Shown: piece after piece, positions 1 to 7,872 of the stretch
How the letters are laid out: every line of letters begins with the position of its first letter
Numbering within the stretch: the stretch's first letter is position 1
Origin: Ramicandelaber brevisporus
Taxonomy: Eukaryota; Kickxellomycota; Ramicandelaberales; Ramicandelaberaceae
NCBI GenBank assembly: GCA_025201865.1
Contig: MU603267.1
Span: 1-12,673, forward strand
Reading direction: 5' to 3'
Length of the DNA: 12,673 nt
Notes under the pieces: model-generated
What the model saw: only the letters and a program-made list of their open reading frames with translations
The model's database searches: none
What the model was told of the DNA's origin: nothing
Made by a program: the position numbers and the translations under genes

Positions 1-390
1 GTGTGCGTGGTGCCGCTGATGCCCGAGATGAGCACGCGGATGCAGGAGCTTGGCGGCGGCGCGACCGGCCAGCTGTTCTCGATCTTCAACGTGTTCTGGG
101 CCGGCGGCATCATCCTGGGTCCGCTGATTGCCGGCGTGCTGGTCGATGCCATCGGCTACCGCAAGGCGATGCTTGTGATCTTCGGCATCCTCGCGGCGAC
201 ATCCATCGTCGTTGCCCAGCTGCCGATCCGCAGGCACCTGGCCGCCAAGAAGGCTGCCGCTGCTGCCACTGCCGCCGCTGCAACCGCTCAATCCGCCGCG
301 CTATCCACTGCCACCCGCTCCGAGCAGGCTGCTGCCGACGCCGAAAAGACCCCGTCGGTTCGCTCCGCTGAACAAAAGCATGACAATTAA
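1..390 (+). CDS. MFS transporter, C-terminal part (5' end cut by window edge), left copy
   Basis: The frame is open from base 1 to a TAA at 388-390 and gives 129 residues. The gene enters from outside the window, so the first GTG is an internal codon and not a start. Residues about 24-53 and 56-76 form two hydrophobic helices. The first has the Gly/Pro-rich pattern GGIILGPLIAGVL, followed by the short loop DAIGYRKAM. This matches the last two helices of Major Facilitator Superfamily proteins, closest by eye to the DHA1/vesicular-amine-transporter-like branch. The final 50 residues are an Ala-rich, charged, presumably cytosolic tail. The substrate cannot be read from this fragment. Codons of the first 80 residues end in G or C in 73 of 80 cases, unlike the genes in the middle of the window. 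The same fragment occurs inverted at 12284-12673. It lies tail to tail with a dehydratase fragment, 101 bp away. Confidence 0.72.
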   Translation: MCVVPLMPEMSTRMQELGGGATGQLFSIFNVFWAGGIILGPLIAGVLVDAIGYRKAMLVIFGILAATSIVVAQLPIRRHLAAKKAAAAATAAAATAQSAALSTATRSEQAAADAEKTPSVRSAEQKHDN

Positions 391-491
391 ACACTCTGTG
401 AGATGTACTCTATAGATAATATGCGCATTTAAACCTTGTTACGAGCCAGCCTCTCGAGGAGGGGAGAGCGGCGCTGTTCCAGCCGCTGCCG

Positions 492-737
492 TTAGCAGAC
501 CGGCACGTTCACGGCGAGGCCGCCGAGCGACGTCTCCTTGTACTTGGACTGCATGTCCAGGCCGGTCTGGCGCATCGTCTCGATGGCGTTGTCGAGCGAC
601 ACGCGGTGCATCCCGTCGCCGTTCAGCGCCAGCTGCGCAGCCGTCACCGCCTTGACAGCGCCGAGCGCGTTGCGCTCAATGCACGGAATCTGCACCAGTC
701 CGTCAACCGGGTCGCACGTTAATCCAAGGTTGTGTTC
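492..737 (-). pseudogene. Truncated 3' fragment of L-serine dehydratase (last 81 codons)
   Basis: On the minus strand this stretch encodes the last 81 residues and stop codon of the dehydratase at 10245-12182, identical base for base. It includes three of the four cysteines expected to hold the iron-sulfur cluster. The frame is cut at base 737, exactly at the first base of a Glu codon. Upstream (738 to about 820) the frame runs on for roughly 27 codons into unrelated sequence before a stop. That stretch has no ATG and no similarity to the dehydratase. The first in-frame methionine of the fragment lies within the dehydratase tail, so no functional enzyme can come from this copy. It is either a genuine gene remnant left by an inverted duplication or the product of a mis-joined assembly. 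Confidence 0.85.
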
Positions 738-1081
738 GATGTCTCTCTTATCACTTCGTTCTACACAGTATATTCGCAGTCGTCTCGGCCAGGTAGCTAT
801 TGAAGATAGGAATTTTTTTTAAAGGGTGGAGAACATTATTGAAGACGAAAACGATTAAAAAAAAAAGAGGGAATGGGGCGAAGAGGACGGATTTAAAGGA
901 CTAGGACAGATAGAGATCGAGAGAAGGAGAGGGTGATAAATGAAAGAGAGAAAGGGAGTGAGCGAGGGATAGAGAGACAGAGAGCGCAATGTTCGAGTCT
1001 TGATTGTATATTTGAGAGAGTGTGTGAGTGAGTTCATAGTTGGTTAATACTTTTGTTTTGGTCTGATATAGGAATAGAAGC
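738..1081. other. Spacer between repeat junction and kinase stop codon; presumed kinase 3' UTR
   Basis: No convincing gene was found here. From about 838 to 988 the plus strand is strongly purine-rich (GA runs plus an A10 tract), so the kinase sense strand reads as a CT-rich 3' region. I saw no canonical AATAAA on the minus strand downstream of the kinase stop. A 60-codon minus-strand frame at 855-1037 is only a translation of the CT-rich run (Ser/Leu/Pro) and is not called as a gene. Confidence 0.6.
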
Positions 1082-4000
1082 TCAGTTTTTGCATCGATGG
1101 CATAGGAGCATGCTCTTCACTCTGCCCAGAAACCCCCGTTTGTGCGGAGCAGCAGCTGGAGTTGATGACATGACATGCATTGGGAGCTGAGTTGGCTGCT
1201 GATACTGGGATTGATTGTGAGATGGCATCTGATGAAGAATGTTATTTTGAGGAAGAGCTGACGTTGGAGTGTGGCGTGATCCACTCGCTGACATTGCTTG
1301 CATCTTTGCAATAGCTCCAGAAATGGGAGTGACCGAGTGCATTGGATTGGCTGCAGTATGTCCAGCAACAAATGCGTCGGGCTTATTGGACTGAGGAAGA
1401 GTGCCGTAGTGGGCATGTTTCTCGTTATCCTTGTCACCAGCATAATCAGCGGCATTTGCAGAGGCATTCACCATGGCAGATGCGCCTAATCCGAGACCAA
1501 CTCCATTGTTGCCATGACCACCAGTTGCAGTGTGACCAGTGTGGCCAGTTGCCGAAGTGTATCTTGACGCATTAAGAGTATTGTACGGATGGTTGACCTG
1601 GAGATGAGTTGAATTGTGATGCTGCTGAGTGCTGCGTCTTCTCGGAACCTGCGAAGCTGATTGCGCTGCAGCCATTCCATCCATGTTGCCAGCGCTACTA
1701 TTTCCATTCATGATGCCTGAAGTTGCAGCCAAGAGGGCGGGATCAGGGTTTGATGCATCAAGATGAGGGTAGGAGGCAAAGTAGGCAGATGGAGTTGTTT
1801 CCACCTGCTGAGTGGTTGTGGTGGTTGGCTGAGTTGTTGCCCAAGGCGATCCTCCGCCCTGCTGCTGCTGTTGTTGCTGCTGCTGCTGACCATTACTGAT
1901 ATTGTTATTGTTTCCATAATGGGGAGTTGTGGCTGCAGATGCTGAAAAGTGAGCAACATTGTCAGCGCTTGATTGGTGGAATGGATGCACAGTGTGACTG
2001 AGATTAACTGCACTATTGCCACCAGCCAGCCCACCGGCAAGGCCACCCAACCCAGCCAGTTGACTTGCACTTTCGTGCATGTGACGTCTTGACGATGATC
2101 CCGCAAAATCGAGTGCAACAGATGACTTGGCAAACTGTGGTGCAATTGATGGATTGTTGTTTGGACCGCCCATTCTGAGTGCAGCGTACGATGCATTCGG
2201 AGAACCAACGTTGCTTACGTCGCCTGAGCCTGGCATCTGGGGAGCAGTCAGCGACCCATACGGGTTCAATCCTCCTGCACCAACACCGCTTCCATGGCCA
2301 GTCTTTTGAGAATTGCGACGCGGGGCGAGTCCAATTTGCTGAGTGTGCAAGGCAGGTGAGCCAAATGTCAAATCATCACCACTGGGCTGTGGGATCAGCT
2401 GTGGAGGCTGAAGAATGGGCTGCTGTTGCTGTTGCTGCTGCTGAGGCTGCGATTGCTGTTGAGCTTGCAATATAGCCATTTGTTGCTGCTGCTGCTGCTG
2501 AATTTGGCGCAGGAGTTGGAGCTGTCTTTCTCTTGACTGAGGATTGCCTGAATTGGCACCGCTTGAATAAGGTGTATCAATTAACATCCAATCAAACTGA
2601 CCATCTTCACGCTCTCCCAATTTGGAAAGTACACGCGAGAATAGTGACTTTAAGAATTCATAGTTTGGAGTTTCATCAAAGCCCAACCTACGCACACTGG
2701 CCAAGTAAACTGCAAACTCTTCAGGGAAGCCATCGCATAATTCACGCACTGGAGTCTGCTGCTTCTTCTCTCCAATTCTTTCGTACTTTTGCTTATTTGT
2801 AGCAGCTTTTAATCCCTGCCAAGGCAATGAGCCACGCAAAAAGTACATGAACACATGGCCCAGCGACTCCAAGTCATCTCTGCGGCTCTGTTCTCTGCCC
2901 AAATGGGTGTTGATAGACATATATCTAGCTGTTCCAGACAGTGATTTTCTATCTCTATAGGGAATGTGCTGCTTGGTTTTAGGGTCTCTGTAGTACTTGG
3001 CCATTCCAAAATCAACCATGAATACTGTGCTTGATCCTCGAGAGTGAGGTCTGCCCAGCAAGAAGTTATCTGGCTTAATATCTCTGTAAATCAGACTCTT
3101 TTCATGCACTGTTTGGACTCTACTGATCATCTGCTTGGCCAACATTGCAACGGTCTTTATCGAGAATTTTCTACGACACATGTCAAACAAATCTTCAAGA
3201 GAGGAGCCCAGCAAGTCCATGCAGAGTACATTGTACTGGCCTTCTTGGCCATAGTAGTAAACAGAGGGGATGCCTATGCTGCCAGCCAGGATTCTATATG
3301 ACCTGTACTCATCTCTCAGCTGTGGTGCTTCGCTCTTTCTGGACTCAAATTTGATAGCCACCACTTGGTTGTTTAGCAAGTTAACACCTTCATACACTAC
3401 TCCAAATGAACCTGATCCAATCTGTCTGCCAATTCTATAGTGCACTCCAACCACCTGGATTCCCAACTGCCCACTGCTTGAATTACTAGTTGTGTGGGCT
3501 GCAGCGGTCGAGTAGTGGTGTGCACCTCCTCCTCCGCCACCTAATCCAGAATAATGCTGGAGTCCTCCACCAGCTGGCTGCTGTTGGTAGTGGGGCTGAG
3601 CTTGAGCCTGCATTGCTAAGTGATGTGCAACTAGCAGTGGCTGTCTGAGTGGCAGAGTTGGACGTGAGCTGTACAGTAACTGATCGCCACTTGTAATGAA
3701 TTCTGCACGATGTCGGTGTTTATCACTGTAATCCTGACTCTGTCTGTGGCGTTTCAAATGCTGATGCTGGCTCCTACCTTGCTGCTGGCGTGACTTTGGA
3801 AGTTGGCCTGCGGACTGTGTGAGTCGACGTTCAACGCGCGAAGGTCTGCTGGTGTTATCCAAGGCAGGATCCATGATGAAGGCGGGGAGGTTTATTTGAG
3901 AGCCAAAGTCGTAGAGTGCAATTGCAGAGGCGTTGTTGTCGTTCGAAGAGTTATCGAATGAAGCAGAGAGGTCGATGGGAAGATGATGCAAAGGTGACAA

Positions 4001-4138
4001 TAAAGCAGAAGAGTTGTTGTTGTCGTTGTTATTGTTGTTGTTGTTGTTCACAGTCAGTTGCAAATCCCCAACTCCACCAGAGCCAAATCCATTGTTAGAC
4101 GAATGGAACGACCCACTCATGTAGAATTCGTCAGTCAT
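1082..4138 (-). CDS. Casein kinase 1, Yck/CK1-gamma-like, with long low-complexity extensions
   Basis: This is a serine/threonine protein kinase of the CK1 family, 1018 residues, single exon. The kinase domain spans about residues 233-518. It has the glycine loop GSGSFG (241-246), ATP-binding Lys263 in AIK, catalytic YRDIKPDN (Asp353, Asn358), DFG (376-378) followed by [10 protein letters not shown], the CK1 signature [14 protein letters not shown] (401-414), and [13 protein letters not shown] and the [18 protein letters not shown] stretch point to the Yck1/2/CK1-gamma branch, whose members act at the plasma membrane. The protein ends LLCHRCKN. Cys1013 and Cys1016, preceded by basic and hydrophobic residues, would suit palmitoylation, as in yeast Yck proteins; this role is inferred. 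It is not a CaaX box. The N-terminal 230 residues carry poly-N and basic/His runs. The C-terminal 500 residues carry three poly-Q tracts. Yeast Yck1/2 are about 540 residues, so this is nearly double. The start is the first ATG of the frame. The gene is divergent from the monooxygenase. Confidence 0.95.
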   Translation of the reverse strand: MTDEFYMSGSFHSSNNGFGSGGVGDLQLTVNNNNNNNNDNNNSSALLSPLHHLPIDLSASFDNSSNDNNASAIALYDFGSQINLPAFIMDPALDNTSRPSRVERRLTQSAGQLPKSRQQQGRSQHQHLKRHRQSQDYSDKHRHRAEFITSGDQLLYSSRPTLPLRQPLLVAHHLAMQAQAQPHYQQQPAGGGLQHYSGLGGGGGGAHHYSTAAAHTTSNSSSGQLGIQVVGVHYRIGRQIGSGSFGVVYEGVNLLNNQVVAIKFESRKSEAPQLRDEYRSYRILAGSIGIPSVYYYGQEGQYNVLCMDLLGSSLEDLFDMCRRKFSIKTVAMLAKQMISRVQTVHEKSLIYRDIKPDNFLLGRPHSRGSSTVFMVDFGMAKYYRDPKTKQHIPYRDRKSLSGTARYMSINTHLGREQSRRDDLESLGHVFMYFLRGSLPWQGLKAATNKQKYERIGEKKQQTPVRELCDGFPEEFAVYLASVRRLGFDETPNYEFLKSLFSRVLSKLGEREDGQFDWMLIDTPYSSGANSGNPQSRERQLQLLRQIQQQQQQQMAILQAQQQSQPQQQQQQQQPILQPPQLIPQPSGDDLTFGSPALHTQQIGLAPRRNSQKTGHGSGVGAGGLNPYGSLTAPQMPGSGDVSNVGSPNASYAALRMGGPNNNPSIAPQFAKSSVALDFAGSSSRRHMHESASQLAGLGGLAGGLAGGNSAVNLSHTVHPFHQSSADNVAHFSASAATTPHYGNNNNISNGQQQQQQQQQQGGGSPWATTQPTTTTTQQVETTPSAYFASYPHLDASNPDPALLAATSGIMNGNSSAGNMDGMAAAQSASQVPRRRSTQQHHNSTHLQVNHPYNTLNASRYTSATGHTGHTATGGHGNNGVGLGLGASAMVNASANAADYAGDKDNEKHAHYGTLPQSNKPDAFVAGHTAANPMHSVTPISGAIAKMQAMSASGSRHTPTSALPQNNILHQMPSHNQSQYQQPTQLPMHVMSSTPAAAPHKRGFLGRVKSMLLCHRCKN
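1858..1888 (-). repeat. CAG/CAA poly-Q tract in kinase tail
   Basis: The plus strand is a run of ctg/ttg triplets, read on the minus strand as ten consecutive Gln codons in the kinase C-terminal tail. Mixed CAG and CAA codons suggest a tolerated, moderately stable tract. Confidence 0.85.
2420..2502 (-). repeat. Two further poly-Q tracts in kinase, after the catalytic domain
   Basis: Two clusters of ctg/ttg triplets (about 2420-2443 and 2481-2500) encode tracts of eight and seven Gln separated by a Gln-rich stretch. They begin roughly 30 residues after the end of the kinase domain. Confidence 0.8.
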
Positions 4139-4345
4139 TGTTATTCAATGTAGGATGCAGAAGCAGTAGCAAAAAGAGGAAGAAAGGTTGAGCCACAGAA
4201 TTAAGCAAGTCAAGCGAATCAAATGAACGAATGAGTCAAATGAAACAGCCAGAATGCAGAGTAAATCACAAAGTCAGTAGTCAAAAGCAAAAGCAAAATG
4301 CAAGGTGAAAAAAAAACAATAAGGCGGAGCGAGGCGAGGTGGAGC

Positions 4346-4360
4346 AATGTAATGTAATGT
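4346..4360. repeat. Pentanucleotide repeat aatgt x3
   Basis: Three perfect tandem copies of aatgt, followed by an imperfect aaatg. It lies about 210 bp upstream of the kinase start and is probably a simple microsatellite. Confidence 0.8.
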
Positions 4361-4804
4361 AAATGAACACAGGGAACGTCCTCTCCTCCACCACCGCCAA
4401 ATGAATGTGAAAGGGTCGATGATGGTCGGGAGAAAGGGAACGATCAAAGAGGTAGAAAGAAGTAGACAAACAGAAGATAGATAGAAACAGAGGTGAGGGA
4501 CAATGAGGAGGGTATAAGTGATTTGGACACAGTTAGTATTCATATATATACATGTTTGCACAAGACCAAAAGACAGCAGCGTCGACTTGCCTCGAGTGGC
4601 ATTCAACAGTTTCGCCAACAAAAGAAAATAGGGTGGCAAAAATGTACATGCATGTATGCAAGCGTGTTAGGTCGCGCGTGCAAGCACCACATTGAACAGA
4701 ATTGAGGAAGCCGAGTGTAAGCATCCTCCGAGAGATACAGAGAATGCACCACAGAAAATGAAAAGGGTTGCATACAGTGAACGAGTGCAAAGAGTCCACT
4801 CATA

Positions 4805-5053
4805 TAGAAAGAGATAGGGAGAGAGACAGAAAGAGAGAGTGAAAGAGAGGGAGAGACCATTATACATGATACACGCCAAGTTTAATAAGTAGTCACAGAG
4901 AGTCACCTCACAGTACATGAAAAGAGAGAGCGAACGAAAGAACGAAAAACGGAAGAAAGGAGGGTATGCAAAGCAAGCAGAACACAAAGAAATGCACAGG
5001 GCAGCGCGCAGCAAAACACAAAAAGAAAGAAAAGGGAAAGAAAGAAAGGGGCG
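4805..5053. repeat. Long purine-rich (GA) region upstream of kinase
   Basis: The plus strand is dominated by gaga, aaag and gagg runs with few pyrimidines, most strictly in 4805-4856 and again in 4919-4963 and 5015-5053. In the kinase sense direction this is a polypyrimidine leader or promoter segment. Such strands are common in fungal promoters, but a specific factor site cannot be named. Confidence 0.65.
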
Positions 5054-5290
5054 GTAGAACAGCAGAACAGATGATATGCAAGAGCTGGTGTCAGTATGGT
5101 GATAATGATACACTAATAGCCATTGTCATTTAGCGCAAACATGTAATCAAGCCCTCTTTGATGAAGCAATTGTTGTAAGCACATACATTTAAGTGAATCC
5201 GATGAAGAACGCCAAGCTACGCACAGACACTGCACAGATCTATTATCCCAACGCAAGTCCCTGATAACTCAACTGCACCGATTGTAGGCT

Positions 5291-5318
5291 GTCTGCTGTC
5301 TGCTGTCTGCTGTCTGCT
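5291..5318. repeat. Heptanucleotide tandem repeat gtctgct x4
   Basis: Four perfect head-to-tail copies of a 7-bp unit in the divergent spacer. The unit length is not a multiple of three and no gene covers it, so it is a minisatellite-like repeat without a coding role. Confidence 0.9.
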
Positions 5319-5547
5319 CTGCAATCAATTCGCGTAGACGGGCTGGCTGCGGCCGTAGATGGCAAGGCAAAGGGTGGATTGCGTAGTAGCTACTGCAGTT
5401 CAGCCGCCCGATGAAGAAGACAGAAGTGAGTAGACTTGGGTGGTGAGTGGAGCTTGCTACCACACTCGAATACCTCTCAAAGACACTGTCCGTAGTCTTT
5501 GTCAACGACGATGAAGAGGCGAAGGCTGTGTAGAATTTGGTTGAAAG

Positions 5548-5570
5548 GTGTGTGTGTGTGTGTGTGTGTG
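5548..5570. repeat. GT dinucleotide microsatellite, 23 nt
   Basis: An uninterrupted GT tract (11 units plus g), about 440 bp upstream of the monooxygenase ATG. Confidence 0.95.
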
Positions 5571-5703
5571 GTTCCAAGCGGATGAAGCAGAAAAGGCAGT
5601 TGCTATCGACCGCAAGTCTCGGTCGTTTATTGGTGTCGCCTTTTTGTGCTAAAAATGTGCAAAGGTTCCCTTTTTGCGAGCGGACAAGTAGACGAGTAGA
5701 GTA

Positions 5704-5730
5704 GCGTATCGTATCGTAGTGTAGTGTAGT
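5704..5730. repeat. Imperfect 5-bp tandem repeats (cgtat then gtagt)
   Basis: Two copies of cgtat are followed by three copies of the related gtagt. They sit about 280 bp upstream of the monooxygenase start, just before a T6 run. No function is evident. Confidence 0.6.
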
Positions 5731-5821
5731 ACTTTTTTACCCGATATGTCTCAAGGCTCGCTAAAGAAAGTCCCAAAGTTCCCCCGCATTGAGCTTCAGC
5801 GGCCGCCGCATCTTGAAGGGA

Positions 5822-5840
5822 TGTGTGTGTGTGTGTGTGT
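5822..5840. repeat. GT dinucleotide microsatellite, 19 nt
   Basis: A second uninterrupted TG/GT tract, 168 bp before the monooxygenase ATG and probably within its 5' leader. Read in frame with the gene it would give Cys-Val repeats, which argues against the upstream extension being coding. Confidence 0.95.
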
Positions 5841-6007
5841 ATCTACCCGATGATACCCATATTCAGCTCGGTCACAGGGTGCCGATCATTCTCTCGGCTC
5901 GTGGCCAACTCCCACTCCCGCTCCCACAGACTCAAAGTCTCTCTACTTTTGCACACTCACTCACACACAAATACACACATAACCACAACAATACACACAT
6001 AAACACT

Positions 6008-7597
6008 ATGCCAGCAGCGGCGAATATGGCAGCGCTACGAGTGTGCGTTGTAGGTGCCGGTCCAAGCGGTATCTGCGCTGCTATCCAGCTCAAGCGACTT
6101 CAGTTGGATGTGGATATCACGATATTCGAGGCGGACTCTGAGCTTGGCGGCAGCTGGGCACACAACTATCCAGGGCTGTCAGTCGACATTGCCTCGCACT
6201 TGTACTCGTTCAGCTTCGAGCTAAACCCAAACTGGTCCAGTCTGTATGCACCACAGGACGAGATTCAGGCATATCTGCTGCACTGTGCACACAAGTATGA
6301 CATTTATCGAAGCATTCAGTTTGAGACGAAGGTGGCCACCGCTCATTTTGATAACGACAGCAGAGAGTGGATTGTCACCACTGCAACATCAGCCGCCGTT
6401 GAGCAGATGCATCGCTTTGATATTGTCATCTCCGCTGTTGGCATCCTGCGCCGTCCTTCAATCCCATCCATATTTGACCCGTTCACCGGCACTAAGTTCC
6501 ACGCTGCACACTATGACCACTCAGTTGACCTGAACGACAAACATGTTGCGGTTATCGGGACTGGCTCGACTACAGTGCAGCTTGTACCTGCCATTGTTGA
6601 TCGAGTGTCTCACCTCTCAGTCTTCCAGCGGTCGGCAACCCATATCATTCCTCGCAAACAGTACAAGTACTCTCAAGTGGCACAGTGGATCTTTAGAGTG
6701 TTTCCCTCTGCCATGATGCTGTATCGCTGGTCATGGTATCTATTCCAAGAGCTTGGGTGGTGGGTATTTGTTCGTGGCTCGTATCTCAGCAAGATACTCG
6801 ACAAGGCCGCATCCGATCATCTCCACAAGAGTCTGCTTTCAGCATCAGCCGACCAGACTAAGATTGCTGAGCTGCGAGACAAACTGCAGCCCCAGCATGA
6901 GATTGGCTGCAAGCGACTGATCCTGAGCAGCGACTACTATCAGTCCTTGACACACAGGAGCGCAGAGCTAGTTAGTTTGCCTGTCACCAAAGTCACGGCG
7001 GACTCAATTGAGACAAGCGATGGTAAAGTGTACCAGCCAGATGTTGTCATTTTTGCTACGGGGTATCAGACCATCGACACATTGGCTCCAATGCATGTAA
7101 CTTCATCCTTTAGTAATAGTGGTAACAACAACAGCAGTAGCAGCAGCAATAACATCAGCAGTAACAGCAGCAACACCGGAATTGTCAATATCTCGGCCAG
7201 ACTGGCCTCTGAAGGACGCACGTACTATGGCATGATGACGGATGATGCACCAAATTTCTTTATGGTATACGGCGTCAACTCCAACATTTCGCACAACTCT
7301 GTCATCTTCATCATGGAGTGTCAAACCATGTTCATTGCCAAATGCATCGCAAAGCTTATTCGAGAGCGACAGCAGACTGGCGAGAAGAAGGTCATCGTTG
7401 CAACTCGGCAAGCCATCGATCGATTCACTTCCACAACTCAGCAGAATATTCAGAGCAAGATGGCTTGGTCTCGAGGTTGTGGGAACTGGTATCGTAGCGA
7501 GCATGATGGCAGAATTGCAACGCAGTACAGCAACACTGCCACTCGGTTCTGGTGGGATACTCTCTCGGTGTCTTCAAATGATATAAGATTTGTGTAG
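6008..7597 (+). CDS. Class B flavoprotein monooxygenase (Baeyer-Villiger/FMO type)
   Basis: This 529-residue FAD- and NADPH-dependent oxygenase would oxidise ketones (Baeyer-Villiger) or soft nucleophiles. The FAD-binding fold starts at once with GAGPSG (16-21), followed by the acidic end of the second strand (Glu41) and GGSW-YPG--VD (48-60), typical of the BVMO branch. The BVMO/FMO fingerprint appears as F159-x-G161-x3-H165-x3-Y169-D170, with Tyr where classical BVMOs have Trp. The NADPH site is GTGSTT (184-189). GCKR (300-303) aligns with the segment holding the catalytic Arg of phenylacetone monooxygenase, so Arg303 is the likely equivalent. ATGYQT (350-355) is the conserved late FMO motif. 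A Ser/Asn-rich insert (366-389) follows it. Start: the frame stays open upstream to 5789 but has no ATG there. The ATG at 6008 has A at -3 and directly precedes the Rossmann fold. The substrate is unknown. No introns. Confidence 0.9.
   Translation: MPAAANMAALRVCVVGAGPSGICAAIQLKRLQLDVDITIFEADSELGGSWAHNYPGLSVDIASHLYSFSFELNPNWSSLYAPQDEIQAYLLHCAHKYDIYRSIQFETKVATAHFDNDSREWIVTTATSAAVEQMHRFDIVISAVGILRRPSIPSIFDPFTGTKFHAAHYDHSVDLNDKHVAVIGTGSTTVQLVPAIVDRVSHLSVFQRSATHIIPRKQYKYSQVAQWIFRVFPSAMMLYRWSWYLFQELGWWVFVRGSYLSKILDKAASDHLHKSLLSASADQTKIAELRDKLQPQHEIGCKRLILSSDYYQSLTHRSAELVSLPVTKVTADSIETSDGKVYQPDVVIFATGYQTIDTLAPMHVTSSFSNSGNNNSSSSSNNISSNSSNTGIVNISARLASEGRTYYGMMTDDAPNFFMVYGVNSNISHNSVIFIMECQTMFIAKCIAKLIRERQQTGEKKVIVATRQAIDRFTSTTQQNIQSKMAWSRGCGNWYRSEHDGRIATQYSNTATRFWWDTLSVSSNDIRFV
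7103..7174 (+). repeat. Ser/Asn codon repeat inside monooxygenase
   Basis: AGC/AGT/AAC/AAT triplets encode a 24-residue Ser/Asn stretch (residues 366-389). It lies shortly after the ATGYQT motif, where class B monooxygenases normally have an ordered segment. It probably forms a disordered surface loop. The frame is kept. Confidence 0.8.
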
Positions 7598-7872
7598 CTA
7601 GATTGTTAAACTCCACAACAAAAATAAAAATGACTTTTATTGCTGTTGCTGTTGTTGTTGTTTATTCTGAAGCTCTCCTTCATTTTTGACAGGAGTATGT
7701 GGGCTTTGCGCATCACACCCAAACACAATTCGACGGTACGCCCCCCGGCAAATCGTGCTCTCTGTGCAACCTTCAGCCTTTACCACATACATGCATACAC
7801 ACTTGCACTCGTTCTCAGTTTCTCACCTTCTATTTTCTCCACCTTCTCTTGTAATATCCACGCACAGACACC
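7598..7872. other. Spacer between monooxygenase and membrane-protein genes
   Basis: This 275-bp spacer holds a likely poly(A) signal near its start, a gtt/gct triplet run at about 7639-7664, and a CT-rich stretch before the next ATG. It should contain the 3' UTR of the first gene and the promoter and leader of the second, which lies in the same direction. Confidence 0.6.
7623..7628 (+). terminator. Candidate poly(A) signal AATAAA for monooxygenase
   Basis: A canonical AATAAA lies 26 nt after the TAG stop, in a spacing compatible with a short fungal 3' UTR. The T/GTT-rich stretch downstream could serve as the downstream element. Confidence 0.5.

Larger units (their letters stand above)
1..737. 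repeat. Left arm of 737-bp perfect inverted repeat
   Basis: Bases 1-737 are the reverse complement of 11937-12673. Comparing the two arms, I found no mismatch in the coding parts or in the spacer. Identity stops at 737/738: the left arm has g at 738 where the right arm predicts a, and after three further chance matches the sequences are unrelated. The arm contains the 3' part of an MFS gene, a 101-bp spacer and the last 81 codons plus stop of a serine dehydratase gene. It has no transposase, target-site duplication or terminal motif typical of a transposon. Both arms end at the window edge at the same base, so the true outer limit of the repeat is unknown. An assembly artefact is a serious alternative. 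Confidence 0.97.
4139..6007. promoter_or_regulatory. Divergent intergenic region between kinase and monooxygenase
   Basis: This 1.87-kb region must hold the promoters and 5' leaders of both divergent genes. Its left two-thirds (to about 5060) is purine-rich on the plus strand, so the kinase leader or promoter is CT-rich in the sense direction. The part near 5930-6007 is A/C-rich and leads into the monooxygenase ATG. It includes a 13-bp direct repeat at 5970-5982 and 5990-6002. Several short tandem repeats are listed separately. I could not fix a TATA box or transcription start for either gene. No tRNA or convincing small gene was seen. The 148-codon minus-strand frame at 4667-5113 is Phe/Ser/Leu-rich translation of the CT-rich strand. 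Confidence 0.55.

Noticed and set aside
1-60. Telomere or chromosome end
   Set aside because: Neither edge has TTAGGG-like repeats, and both edges lie inside a coding frame.
1082-1111. CaaX prenylation box at the kinase C-terminus
   Set aside because: The protein ends CHRCKN. The last Cys is third from the end and the other is sixth, so there is no Cys at the fourth-from-last position.
1708-2208. 166-codon minus-strand frame overlapping the kinase
   Set aside because: It is an out-of-frame shadow of the kinase tail, rich in Gln/Leu/Ser from the same triplet repeats.
4667-5113. 148-codon minus-strand frame as a small membrane protein
   Set aside because: Its Phe/Ser/Leu richness is just the translation of a CT-rich strand, and overlapping frames show the same bias.
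5789-6007. Starting the monooxygenase at 5789 (602 residues)
   Set aside because: The codon at 5789 is TTG, not ATG. The added sequence is low complexity and the FAD fold begins right after the ATG at 6008.
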